Shown in pieces: positions 42,758 to 51,141 of a stretch of 64,000 nt of DNA. Source of the stretch: 66-474 sp040255405 (lineage in GTDB: Bacteria > Pseudomonadota > Gammaproteobacteria > Xanthomonadales > Rhodanobacteraceae). Each line of letters opens with the position of its first letter. Position 1 is the first letter of the stretch. The notes below the pieces were generated by a model. It made no database searches, was not told the DNA's origin, and saw only the letters and a program-made list of their open reading frames with translations. The stretch lies in NCBI GenBank assembly GCA_040255405.1, contig JBDZUX010000001.1, positions 147,208-211,207 of the forward strand, given 5' to 3'. The translations under genes and the position numbers were made by a program.

Positions 42758-43669
42758 TCAGGCGCGCATCAGGGTGGATTTTCCGAACAGGCTTTCGATC
42801 AGGTCCACGACCAGTTCGGCGGTGCGGTTGTGCTCATCCAGCGCGGGGTTCAGTTCCACGATATCCAGCGAGGCGGCGAGCCCGGTGTCGGCGATCATCT
42901 CCATGCACAACTGGGCTTCGCGGTAAGTCGGGCCGCCCGGCACCGTGGTGCCGACCGCCGGCGCAATCGAGGGGTCGAGGAAATCCACGTCGAAGCTCAC
43001 GTGCAGATGGGTGTCGGCATCCAGCCCGTCCAGCGCCTGCTCCATCGCGCGCCGCATGCCATGCTCGTCGATATAGCGCATGTCGAAAATTTCGAGGCCG
43101 GCGTCGTGCACCAGTTTCTTTTCGTTGGGATCGACCGATCGGATGCCGATCTGGCGCACCTCTTTCGCCGCGATCGCGGGCGCCCCGCCGCCCAACTCCG
43201 TCAATTCGCGCGGTCCGTAGCCGCACAGGCACGCGACCGGCATGCCGTGGATGTTGCCGGAAGGCGTGATCTCGGCGGTATTGAAGTCGGCATGCGCGTC
43301 CAGCCACAACACCCGCAGCTTGCGCCCCTTGCCGCGACAATGGCGCGCCACCGCACTGATCGATCCGATCGCGAGGCAATGGTCGCCGCCCAGCAAGATC
43401 GGCATCCGGCCGGCCTCGAGCTCGGCCGTTTCCGCCTCCAGCACCGCACGATTCCACGCGATGACTTCCGCGAAGTGCCGATAGCCGCCCTGCGGCGGTT
43501 GCCAGGGATTGATCGGGCCGGCGAGATTGCCGCGATCAACCACGTCCAGCCCGCGGCCGGCGAGTGCCTGCGCCAGGCCCGCCACGCGCATCGCTTCCGG
43601 GCCCATCGACGCGCCGCGCGAACCCGCACCGATATCCGTGGGAACGCCAAACAGGGCAATCGATTTCAT
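42758..43669 (-). CDS. rocF: Arginase
   Basis: A 303-residue ureohydrolase splitting arginine to ornithine and urea. Binuclear manganese motifs are intact: LLGGDHCLAIGS (about residue 95), WLDAHADFNT (about 122), and SFDVDFLDPSIAPAVGT (about 225). The loop SGNIHGMPVA matches arginases rather than agmatinases. Start ATG 43669 gives the usual MKSIALFGVPTDIGAGSRG beginning; GTG 43681 is next to it. No other arginine catabolic gene is nearby. Confidence 0.92.
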   Translation of the reverse strand: MKSIALFGVPTDIGAGSRGASMGPEAMRVAGLAQALAGRGLDVVDRGNLAGPINPWQPPQGGYRHFAEVIAWNRAVLEAETAELEAGRMPILLGGDHCLAIGSISAVARHCRGKGRKLRVLWLDAHADFNTAEITPSGNIHGMPVACLCGYGPRELTELGGGAPAIAAKEVRQIGIRSVDPNEKKLVHDAGLEIFDMRYIDEHGMRRAMEQALDGLDADTHLHVSFDVDFLDPSIAPAVGTTVPGGPTYREAQLCMEMIADTGLAASLDIVELNPALDEHNRTAELVVDLIESLFGKSTLMRA

Positions 43670-43749
43670 TGTGCTGGACACGCGCCGTCACCCGATCGTT
43701 GTGGGGACTGGAAAGCATAGCCCGCAGGCGCGCGCGGAACCACCCACCA

Positions 43750-44091
43750 TCAAGCGTCGCGAATGGCCGCGTCGAGCAGGGCGGTGAGCGCAGTGACTGC
43801 AGGCGCGGCAGCCGCACGGTCGCGACAGGGTGCGCGCCCGGACAACAGGCGGTCCAGCCCGCGCGCGGCGTCGCCCACCGCCTCCAGTCCATAACAGGGC
43901 GCCGACCCCGACAATCTGTGCGCGACGTCGCGCAAGCGCATCCACGGGGCTTCGTCGCCGGCATCCACGCACCCGCTCCATGCAAATGCCAGCGCGTCGC
44001 GCCGCCCGGGCAGTTCCTGCATGAAATGCCGGCGCAGCGCCTCGATCTGCGCCTGGAATTCCGCTTCGCGGGGGTCCGATTCCACGCCCAT
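43750..44091 (-). CDS. Stand-alone Hpt (histidine phosphotransfer) protein
   Basis: A 113-residue helical protein with a single Hpt module: phospho-acceptor His58 in LRDVAHRLSGSAPCYGLE, the usual H-x-L-K/S-G-x-x motif, flanked by helices. Stand-alone Hpt proteins shuttle phosphate between hybrid kinases and response regulators; no partner is adjacent. It lies 25 bases after tRNA-Thr on the same strand, so it may be transcribed with the tRNA. Confidence 0.8.
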   Translation of the reverse strand: MGVESDPREAEFQAQIEALRRHFMQELPGRRDALAFAWSGCVDAGDEAPWMRLRDVAHRLSGSAPCYGLEAVGDAARGLDRLLSGRAPCRDRAAAAPAVTALTALLDAAIRDA

Positions 44092-44115
44092 GGGTTTTGC
44101 CTTGCTCCCGGCCGT

Positions 44116-44191
44116 TGGTGCCGACAGTCTGACTCGAACAGACGACCTACCGCTTACAAGGCGGTTGCTCTACCAACTGAGCTATGCCGGC
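44116..44191 (-). tRNA. tRNA-Thr (anticodon TGT)
   Basis: Minus-strand cloverleaf of 76 bases: acceptor GCCGGCA with TGTCGGC, D-arm AGCTCAGTTGGTAGAGC, anticodon loop CTTGTAA with anticodon TGT in a ACCGC/GCGGT stem, T-arm CTGTTCGAGTCAG, and encoded CCA. Between the SPOR and Hpt genes. Confidence 0.95.
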
Positions 44192-44253
44192 GTGCCATCA
44201 AGGTTATCGCAACAGGCCGCGGGTGCGAAACCGCAGCCAACCGCGCGCCCGCA

Positions 44254-44919
44254 TCAAAAACAATCGACAGGTTTCGACTGCAGATCGCTCCGACCCGGCA
44301 GCCATGCCTGCCAATCGAACGCCACATCGGCCGGCACCGCGTAATCGACCCAATAGGCCGTTTCGGTATCGACGCGTTGGTCGACCTTCGCGGCGAAGCC
44401 GAGCGCCTGCAATTGCGCGAGCCGGTTCTCGGCATTGGACTGGTCGTTGAACAGGCCCAGCGAGATGGTGTTCTGCGAATCGCCCGCGGTCACCACGTAG
44501 TAATCGTGGATGCCCCGGGCAGCGAGGCGGCGCGCGGCATCGAGCGCGCCCTCACGGTCCGGCGCAGCGGGCAGGTACACCCAATAACCGTGCGAGCGGC
44601 GCATGGGCGCCTCGCGGTACTGGATTCGCTCGACGTGCGGCGACAAGGCCTGCATGGCGGTGTGCATGTCGACGGCCGTCATGAACGGACCGAGCGTGCT
44701 GCAGGCGTCGGGCGAACCGGACATTGTGGCCGCAGGCGCGACAGACAGCCTGGCCGCGGCCGCGGCAGGGCGTGTTTCCGACAGCAACTGCAATTCGGGC
44801 ACGCCGGGGTCAGTAGTCGGCGGCAAGGCGGGCGCAGGCACGCGTCCGAACGCCAGCCACGCACCCGCACCGACGTTCAAGGCCAGCAGCAGCAGGAACA
44901 GCAAACGAACGAACATCAA
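44254..44919 (-). CDS. SPOR-domain envelope protein
   Basis: A 221-residue protein with an N-terminal hydrophobic anchor or signal (VRLLFLLLLALNVGAGAWLA) and a C-terminal SPOR-like domain (HGYWVYLPAAPDREGALDA, about 109-127; NTISLGLFNDQSNAENRLAQ, about 149-168). SPOR domains bind peptidoglycan denuded by amidases at division septa. Downstream of coaX on the same strand; the two are separated by copy D of the dispersed element, so they may not be cotranscribed. ATG 44916 is equivalent. Confidence 0.8.
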   Translation of the reverse strand: MMFVRLLFLLLLALNVGAGAWLAFGRVPAPALPPTTDPGVPELQLLSETRPAAAAARLSVAPAATMSGSPDACSTLGPFMTAVDMHTAMQALSPHVERIQYREAPMRRSHGYWVYLPAAPDREGALDAARRLAARGIHDYYVVTAGDSQNTISLGLFNDQSNAENRLAQLQALGFAAKVDQRVDTETAYWVDYAVPADVAFDWQAWLPGRSDLQSKPVDCF

Positions 44920-44941
44920 GTCCCCACCCGGTAGTGCCGTT

Positions 44942-45042
44942 GTGAAAAGTCAGGCCATGCAAGGCCGTTCCGGAAGCCAGCACCAGCGAATCCACAAGGA
45001 TCCAACGGCACGCCACGCAGCCGCGATCACGGACGATCGCAA
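44942..45042 (-). repeat. Dispersed ~100-bp element, copy D (overlaps coaX 3' end)
   Basis: Read on the minus strand it begins TTGCGATCGTCCGTGATCGC and ends TTGCATGGCCTGACTTTTCAC (shown in part). The coaX stop (45027-45029) is the TGA of the conserved TGATCGC word, so the last four coaX codons come from the element. Confidence 0.75.
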
Positions 45043-45806
45043 CGCGACGTTGCCGACCATACCGCAAGTCCGTGCAGCGCGGCGTGCTCGAATACGCCAG
45101 CCTGGAATCCATCACGCGCAAGCCATTCCGCCAGGCGCGCCGCCCAACCGCCGTGCAACCACACCGGCACCTCCCCCAGGTCAGCCCGGTGGCGCGCGGC
45201 GAACCATTCGACCAGCGCACCCGCAGCGGACCAGCACCCCGCCTGCAGCGCGGCGGCGGTGTCGTCGCCGCCATCGCCCAAGAACGCATCCGGGTTGCCG
45301 GCGGCGATCGCGGTGTCGACGCGCAAGGCCTCCAGCATCCGCCCCGGCGACAGCGCGATCAGGCCCGCCGCGTGTTCACCGCTCGCGCCCACCGCATCCA
45401 GCGTCATGGCCGTCCCGCAACCGATCACGAGGGCGGCGCCAACCGTTTGCGCGTGCACGGCAACCATTGAAAGGAACCGGTCGATGCCGAGGCGCTCCGG
45501 CTTCGCGTAGCGGTTGCCGACGCCGCAAGCTTGCCGCGGCGTGCGCAGCCATTCGACTTCCGTCCCTGGACCGGCCGGCAGCAAATCGCGCACCCGATCG
45601 GCAAGCTCGGCCCTCACCACGGAAGCAACCAGGATGCGCGACGGCCGCGGCCATCGCCCGGTGAGTTCGCGCATCCGCGCCGTGAAATCCGGCTGCGTCC
45701 AGTCCAACGCGGTGACGTCGACGGGACCGCCATGCGCCAGCCGCGCCAGCTTGGCACGCGAGTTGCCCAGGTCGAGCAACCATGTTTCGCCGTTGCGCGC
45801 GTTCAC
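45027..45806 (-). CDS. coaX: Type III pantothenate kinase CoaX
   Basis: A 259-residue ASKHA-fold kinase performing the first step of CoA synthesis. Motifs are LLDLGNSRAKLARL (ATP site, about residues 8-21), the YAKPERLGIDRFLSMVAV pantothenate region, and IGCGTAMTLDAV. The GTG start overlaps the birA stop (GTGA). No coaA-type kinase is in the window. The C-terminal codons (C-D-R-P) derive from a repeat element. Confidence 0.92.
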   Translation of the reverse strand: MNARNGETWLLDLGNSRAKLARLAHGGPVDVTALDWTQPDFTARMRELTGRWPRPSRILVASVVRAELADRVRDLLPAGPGTEVEWLRTPRQACGVGNRYAKPERLGIDRFLSMVAVHAQTVGAALVIGCGTAMTLDAVGASGEHAAGLIALSPGRMLEALRVDTAIAAGNPDAFLGDGGDDTAAALQAGCWSAAGALVEWFAARHRADLGEVPVWLHGGWAARLAEWLARDGFQAGVFEHAALHGLAVWSATSRCDRP

Positions 45807-46843
45807 TCCGGTCGCACCGTGATTTCGGCGCTGTCCATCACGCGCGTGCCGTCGCGGGTGCGTACGCGCAACCCGCCGCGTGCATCCACACCCGCGGCGG
45901 TGCCGTCGAAGCTGCCGTGCGCGCCTTCCACGCGAATCCTGCGGCCCGCGAGCGCATCGCGCTCTGCCCACGCCTGCGCGAAAGCCGCGAACCCCGAGGC
46001 CTCGAATGCGTCGAGCGCCTCGACCATGTGTGCAATCAATGCCGTCGCCAGCACCTGGCGTGGCGGCGCATCGCCGCCACCCAAGCCCGCGAGATCGGTG
46101 CACGGCCGCTCCAGCGCCGCGCGCACGCCCTCGGGCAGGTGCACATTGATGCCGATGCCGATGATCGCGTGACACGGACCCATGAATTCGCCGCCCAGCT
46201 CGACCAGGATGCCGCCGAGCTTCGCATCGCCGTGGACCAGATCGTTGGGCCACTTCAGCCCGATCCCCGGCACGCGGCAATCTTCCAGTGCCTGCGCCGC
46301 CGCGACGCCCGCCGCCAGCGACAACCCCGACAATCCGGCATAGCCACCTGCAAAACGCTTCAGGCAGGAGAACTGCACGTTCACGGCCGGTGGCGACAGC
46401 CATTGCCGGCCGCGACGGCCACGCCCGGCGTGCTGCCAATCGGCGAACACGAACGAAAGATCGGGCAGGTCTGCCGCGTGGCGCGCCAACTCGCTGGACG
46501 TCGAATCCAGCCGCCAGTGATTTTCGAGCACCCCCAGGCGACGCCGCACGTGAACCGGCAGCGCGGTCCGGATCCGTTCGGCGTCCAGCGGTTCCAGCGG
46601 ATGCGCAAGTCGATAGCCGCGGGGACCGGAATGAATGTCCAGTCCGGCCTTGCGCCAGGTTTCGATCTGCTTCCAGACCGCCGCCCGCGAAACTCCGAGT
46701 TCCGACGCCAATTCCGGCCCCGTCATGGCCAAGCCGGAAGCCAGCAAAACCAGCATCCGCGGCATGGCCGGACCAGGCTGCGGGACCGGTTTGCCGTGCG
46801 CTGGCGACCGGATGCCGGATGTGTCAAGATGGGAATTCGACAT
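45803..46843 (-). CDS. birA: Biotin--protein ligase / biotin operon repressor BirA
   Basis: A 346-residue bifunctional BirA: N-terminal winged helix (MTGPELASELGVSRAAVWKQ, about residues 40-60), the biotin/AMP loop GRGRRGRQWLSP (about 140), GIGLKWPNDLV and GIGINVHLP in the catalytic domain, then a small C-terminal beta domain. The N-terminus before the HTH is about 30 residues longer than E. coli BirA; ATG 46756 or 46765 would give a normal length. 46843 is kept because GGAA lies upstream. Overlaps coaX by four bases. Confidence 0.92.
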   Translation of the reverse strand: MSNSHLDTSGIRSPAHGKPVPQPGPAMPRMLVLLASGLAMTGPELASELGVSRAAVWKQIETWRKAGLDIHSGPRGYRLAHPLEPLDAERIRTALPVHVRRRLGVLENHWRLDSTSSELARHAADLPDLSFVFADWQHAGRGRRGRQWLSPPAVNVQFSCLKRFAGGYAGLSGLSLAAGVAAAQALEDCRVPGIGLKWPNDLVHGDAKLGGILVELGGEFMGPCHAIIGIGINVHLPEGVRAALERPCTDLAGLGGGDAPPRQVLATALIAHMVEALDAFEASGFAAFAQAWAERDALAGRRIRVEGAHGSFDGTAAGVDARGGLRVRTRDGTRVMDSAEITVRPE

Positions 46844-46864
46844 GCACTGATTCCGGGGGCTGTC

Positions 46865-47236
46865 TTGAAACACCTGTCATTGTGGCTGACGGTGTTGCTG
46901 CTGGGTGGCCTGCCGCTCACCGCGGCAGCGTTCGATTATGGCCCGAATCGCACCTTGCTTGCTGCCGAAAATGGCGCACCCCAGTTGCCCGTGTTGCCAC
47001 AACACGAAGTGCCGGGCGGCGCCATGTCCAAGCCGGACGTGATGACGGCCTCCAGCGTCGAGAGTCCGAACCCGTCCCCCGCCGAACCGCGCATGGCGGC
47101 TTCACCGGTGTCGCCCGCTGCCACGGCGCGCCCGCACGGACCGACGGCCAGCAACGGGTTGCGCGGTGCGAGCCCCAAGCAGCCCGCGCCCGGCCCGGCC
47201 ACCTGGCAATCGTTGTTGCCGGGTTCGATTCAATAG
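46865..47236 (+). CDS. Small secreted Pro/Ala-rich protein of unknown function
   Basis: A 123-residue protein with a clear signal peptide (KHLSLWLTVLLLGGLPLTAA, about residues 2-21, cleaved near AAA-FD). The mature part is proline/serine/alanine-rich and probably unstructured. The start must be TTG 46865, preceded by GGGGG about ten bases upstream, because no ATG or GTG lies near. It is divergent from birA by 21 bases, so the two share a promoter region. No family recognised; coding status rests on the signal peptide. Confidence 0.5.
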   Translation: MKHLSLWLTVLLLGGLPLTAAAFDYGPNRTLLAAENGAPQLPVLPQHEVPGGAMSKPDVMTASSVESPNPSPAEPRMAASPVSPAATARPHGPTASNGLRGASPKQPAPGPATWQSLLPGSIQ

Positions 47237-47388
47237 CGGAGCGGTTCGCGATCATCGCCGCATTCGGATGTTTCCAGCGACCGAATGGCTGGCGGTGATC
47301 CGCGAAATCCCGGAGCCGCCATCCTTGGAATGATCTTTCGCGGCAGCCGCCACCGGCGTTGAACCGCCGGCGGGTCTCCCTCCGCACC

Positions 47389-48792
47389 TCACATTTCGGC
47401 AAAGCTGACGTGGAAGCAGGCCCCGCCCAACTCGGCCGAGCGGTCCACTTCCAGCGTGCCGCGATACGCGCGCACGATGTCCTCGACGATCGCAAGCCCG
47501 ATGCCGTGCCCCTGCACGCGTTCGTCGCCACGCACCCCGCGCTGCAGCACGCGCTCGAGTTGCTCGGGCGGAATGCCCGGGCCATCGTCCTCCACCCGCA
47601 CGTCCAGTCCGGTGCGCCACGCCTTGGGATTCCCCGGCGTGATGTTCTTCACGCTGAGCAGCACCCGGTGGTTGGCCCACTTGAACGCGTTTTCGAGCAG
47701 GTTGCCCAGGAGCTCCAGCAGGTCGCCTTCTTCCCCGTAGAAACGCGCGTTCTCATCCAGGTCGAATTCGCACAGGATGTTCTTGCGCGCGTACACGCGC
47801 TCGAGACTGCGCACCACGGCCTCGGCGTGGTTATGCACCGTGATCGGGGCCGCGAAGGTCGAATGCCCCGATGTCTTGGCGCGCGCCAGTTGGTAGGCGA
47901 CGATCTGGTCCATGTGCTGTACCTGCGCCTGCAGTTCGACCCGCAGGTCGGTTTCGGAATCGTCGGATTCCAGCCGCGAGCGCGCCACCGCCAGCGGGGT
48001 CTTGAGGCTGTGCGCCAGATCGTCCAGCGTGTTGCGGTAGCGCGTCAGGTGTTCGCGCTCGCTTTCGATGAAACGATTCAAGCCGCGGGTGAGTACCGAC
48101 ACTTCGCGCGGATACGGCCCGGTCAGGCGCTCCGCGCCGCCCCGCTCGATGCGCGCAAGGTCGCGCGCGACCCGCCGCAGCGGCGAAAAGCTCCAGCGCA
48201 ACAGGATTTGCTGCAACACCAGCAAGGCCAGCCCCAGCGCGCCCAGCCAGCTGAAGAGCGTGCGGCGGTACGCGGCAAGGCCGTTGTGGAACAGCGCGTC
48301 GTTTTCGCCGATGTAGATGGTGAGGTGGTAGCTGTCGTGTCCCTGCAACACCCACTCGATGCCCTGGCTCAGGACATACAGCGGTCCCGCCGAGGTCTCC
48401 ACCGGACCCTCGAATTTCGCCGGCCCGGGCGGCAGCAGGTCGTCGAACGGCAGGTCGCGGCCCAACGCCGACTGCGCTTCCCAACGAAAGCCATTCTGGC
48501 CGACGATCACGGCGTACAACCCCGATCCCGGCCGCCCGAAATCCGGGTTCGGCGGGGGCATGTCGGGCGGGATCACGCGGTCGGAACGGCTGCTGACGTC
48601 GATGCCGGCGAGATAGGTGTACGCATAGCTCTGCAGTTGCGCGCGCAAGCCCTCCAGCGCCGCGTGTGCATAGGCCCGATCCAGCGCGAAACCCGTGATG
48701 CCGAGAAACCCGATCAGCACCAGCAGCGTGGCGATGGTCGAGCGCGAGACCAGCGACAGCGGTCGGCGCGACGCGGTGGCCTCCGAAACCAT
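47389..48792 (-). CDS. phoQ: Sensor histidine kinase PhoQ
   Basis: A 467-residue two-component sensor: membrane helix (STIATLLVLIGFLGITGFAL, about residues 17-36), a periplasmic sensor domain (about 40-175), a second helix (LFSWLGALGLALLVLQQILL, about 179-198), HAMP, the dimerisation helix with phospho-acceptor His261 (LDDLAHSLKTPLAVARSR), and an ATPase domain with N-box LLGNLLENAFKWA and G-boxes EDDGPGIP and GHGIGLAI. It pairs with the PhoP regulator just upstream. In related species PhoPQ senses low magnesium or antimicrobial peptides. ATG 48792 chosen over TTG 48873. Confidence 0.9.
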   Translation of the reverse strand: MVSEATASRRPLSLVSRSTIATLLVLIGFLGITGFALDRAYAHAALEGLRAQLQSYAYTYLAGIDVSSRSDRVIPPDMPPPNPDFGRPGSGLYAVIVGQNGFRWEAQSALGRDLPFDDLLPPGPAKFEGPVETSAGPLYVLSQGIEWVLQGHDSYHLTIYIGENDALFHNGLAAYRRTLFSWLGALGLALLVLQQILLRWSFSPLRRVARDLARIERGGAERLTGPYPREVSVLTRGLNRFIESEREHLTRYRNTLDDLAHSLKTPLAVARSRLESDDSETDLRVELQAQVQHMDQIVAYQLARAKTSGHSTFAAPITVHNHAEAVVRSLERVYARKNILCEFDLDENARFYGEEGDLLELLGNLLENAFKWANHRVLLSVKNITPGNPKAWRTGLDVRVEDDGPGIPPEQLERVLQRGVRGDERVQGHGIGLAIVEDIVRAYRGTLEVDRSAELGGACFHVSFAEM

Positions 48793-48881
48793 GGTGCTCG
48801 AAACCTTGGGCGGCTCGCTCGAACCGCGATCGCCGGCATCATCGCCCCGGACGGCTTGGGCGTGCAACTGCAAACGCGCGG

Positions 48882-49577
48882 TTACTGCTCGGTCACCGTT
48901 TCGTCACGCGGAATCGCGAAACGGTAACCGCGACCACGCACCGTTTCGATCGGCTTCATGCTGCTTTCCGGATCGAGCTTGCGGCGCAGACGGCCGATGA
49001 ACACTTCCAGCACGTTCGAATCGCGATCGAAATCCTGCTGGTAGATGTGTTCGGTCAGGTCGGCCTTGGACACCAGTTCACCCGCGTGCAGCATCAGGTA
49101 TTCCAGCACCTTGTACTCGTAGCTGGTGAGGTCGGTCGGTCTGCCCTCCACGGTCACCGTCTGTGCGGTGGTGTCGAGGCGAATCGGCCCGCACGACAGC
49201 ACCGGCTTGGCCCAGCCCGAGGCCCGCCGCACCAGCGCGTTGATGCGCGCCAGCAGTTCCTCGACGTGGAACGGTTTCACGAGGTAATCATCGGCGCCGA
49301 ATTTCAGGCCCTCCACCTTGTCCTGCCACGACGAACGCGCGGTGAGGATCAGGATTGGATAGCTGTGGCCTTCCTTGCGCAGGATTTCCACCAGTTCCAT
49401 GCCGGAAAGCTTGGGCAGGCCGAGGTCCACGATCGCGAGGTCGAACGGCACCTCGCGGCCAAGGTACAGCCCTTCCTCGCCATCGGCTGCGGCATCCACG
49501 GCAAACCCGTCACGTTTCAGGCGCGCGGCCAGCGTTTCACGCAGCGGCGCTTCGTCTTCCACCAACAGGATGCGCAT
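48882..49577 (-). CDS. phoP: Response regulator PhoP
   Basis: A 231-residue OmpR/PhoB-type regulator. Receiver: acidic pocket (VEDE), phospho-acceptor Asp51 (AIVDLGLPKLSGME), Thr in LTARSS and Lys in YLVKPFH. The winged-helix output domain ends RGRGYRFAIP, with LEVFIGRLRRKL as recognition helix. Very like the Xanthomonas PhoP lineage. A strong ribosome-binding site (AAGGAGGG) precedes the ATG, which overlaps the stop of the PepSY gene (TGATG). Confidence 0.92.
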   Translation of the reverse strand: MRILLVEDEAPLRETLAARLKRDGFAVDAAADGEEGLYLGREVPFDLAIVDLGLPKLSGMELVEILRKEGHSYPILILTARSSWQDKVEGLKFGADDYLVKPFHVEELLARINALVRRASGWAKPVLSCGPIRLDTTAQTVTVEGRPTDLTSYEYKVLEYLMLHAGELVSKADLTEHIYQQDFDRDSNVLEVFIGRLRRKLDPESSMKPIETVRGRGYRFAIPRDETVTEQ

Positions 49578-49930
49578 CAGTGCCCTCCTTGATCAGAGTC
49601 ATGTTGTCCGGAGCTGGACTTGTCGGAACCGGATCTGCCCGGATCGGATTGCGTCCGCGCGTTCGAATGCATCTGCACCACCCGCACCTGGCCTTGCGGC
49701 GTCAGCACCTTGATGCGGTACACGTTGGTCTTGCCGCGCGTCACCGTATCGGTGGCGAGGATGTGGCCATGGGTCTGGCGTTGCACCTGCTTGACCGCCT
49801 GCTCCAGCGTCGCGGGATGCGCTGGTGCGGACGCCGCGGGGGCCGAGCGCGGCGGCGGCTTGCGCGCGAACGCGGGCGCGGCGCACAGCAGGATGCACCC
49901 CAGCGCCAACCCAACGTTGCGGACTTTCAT
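49577..49930 (-). CDS. PepSY-domain periplasmic protein, upstream in the phoPQ operon
   Basis: A 117-residue exported protein: signal peptide (MKVRNVGLALGCILLCAAPA, about residues 1-22), a proline/alanine linker, then a PepSY domain (LEQAVKQVQRQTHGHILATD and YRIKVLTPQGQVRVVQM), and a serine/aspartate/glycine-rich tail. PepSY proteins are thought to bind or inhibit proteases or sense peptides. The stop overlaps the phoP ATG, so it is a fixed first member of the operon and a candidate modulator of PhoQ; that role is inference. GGAAG lies nine bases upstream of the ATG. Confidence 0.85.
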   Translation of the reverse strand: MKVRNVGLALGCILLCAAPAFARKPPPRSAPAASAPAHPATLEQAVKQVQRQTHGHILATDTVTRGKTNVYRIKVLTPQGQVRVVQMHSNARTQSDPGRSGSDKSSSGQHDSDQGGH

Positions 49931-50050
49931 GACCATCGACTTCCGATTCGCGAATCTCAAGACACCGATCATCCCGCAGCCCATTGAATTCGTGCTGAAC
50001 ATCACCCGAAACGGGCCGGAACCGCGTGTCGGGCATGGCTTTGGGCGCCG

Positions 50051-51046
50051 TCAGGCCACCGCCCGCATAGCCTGCCCGCCGACCTGCGCCAGCGCCGCCT
50101 CGACAGCCTCCCAGCCTGCGTCTTCGGCGCGCGCCCGTTCCGACAGCACCCGCCGGAACGCCTTGCCGCCCGGTTCGCCGTGGTACAACCCCAGCAGGTG
50201 CCGAGTCATCGACGCCAGCCGCACGCCGCAGGCGCGCTCGGCCTCGAGGTACGGCCGCATCGATCGAAGCACGGCTTCGCGCGCTGGCGCGGCGCCGCCA
50301 TGCAGCGCGGCGTCGATGCGCGCCAGCGCATACGGATCGTGATAGGCCAGCCGTCCCAGCATCACGCCATCGACGTGTTGCAGGTGTTCGCGCACGGCTG
50401 CCACGCCATCGATGCCGCCGTTGATGATCACCCCGAGCGCGGGAAATTCCCGCTTCAGGCGGTACACGCGCGGATAATTGAGCGGCGGCACCTCGCGGTT
50501 CTGCCTGGGCGACAGGCCCTGCAACCACGCCTTGCGCGCGTGCACGACCAGCACTTGCACACCGGCATCCATCATCCGCGCGGCAAATGCGAACAAGTCC
50601 TTGTCGTCGTCCTGGTCGTCCACGCCGATCCGGCACTTCACCGTCACCGGCACATGGACGGCACCGCGCATGGCGCGGATGCAATCCGCCACCAGCTCCG
50701 GTTCGCGCATCAGGCAAGCGCCGAAGCGCCCCGACTGCACGCGGTCGGACGGACAGCCGACGTTGAGATTGATCTCGCCGTAGCCAGCCTGTTCGCCGTA
50801 GCGCGCGGCTTCGGCCAGCTCGACCGCATCGGCGCCCCCGAGCTGCAACGCAACCGGGTATTCTTCCGGGCGATGGGCGAGCAGGTGCGCGCGCGCGCCG
50901 CGCACCAGCGCCGCCGCCGTCACCATCTCGGTGTAGAGGCGCGCGTGCGGGCTGAGCAGGCGATGGAAGTACCGGCAATGCCGGTCGGTCCAGTCCATCA
51001 TGGGCGCCACGCACAGGCGCCACGCGTTCGTCGGCTGCAAATCCAT
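50051..51046 (-). CDS. dusA: tRNA-dihydrouridine(20/20a) synthase DusA
   Basis: A 331-residue FMN-dependent tRNA reductase. Starts WRLCVAPMMDWTDRHCRYFH with the FMN-binding barrel; GEINLNVGCPSDRVQSGRFG contains the catalytic Cys98-equivalent; VKCRIGVDDQD, VVHARKAWLQGLSP and INGGI follow. The HARKAWLQGLSPRQNREVPP pattern is specific for DusA rather than DusB or DusC. Length is normal. Its transcription start is about 100 bases from the divergent DUF3298 gene. Confidence 0.94.
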   Translation of the reverse strand: MDLQPTNAWRLCVAPMMDWTDRHCRYFHRLLSPHARLYTEMVTAAALVRGARAHLLAHRPEEYPVALQLGGADAVELAEAARYGEQAGYGEINLNVGCPSDRVQSGRFGACLMREPELVADCIRAMRGAVHVPVTVKCRIGVDDQDDDKDLFAFAARMMDAGVQVLVVHARKAWLQGLSPRQNREVPPLNYPRVYRLKREFPALGVIINGGIDGVAAVREHLQHVDGVMLGRLAYHDPYALARIDAALHGGAAPAREAVLRSMRPYLEAERACGVRLASMTRHLLGLYHGEPGGKAFRRVLSERARAEDAGWEAVEAALAQVGGQAMRAVA

Positions 51047-51141
51047 CCCGCCATGATAGGCAATCCACGCGCCTTCGCGACAGCGATTGCTTAACGTCGC
51101 GGCCCCTAGACTCGCCGGTGGTTCCCGTCGAGCACCGGCCC

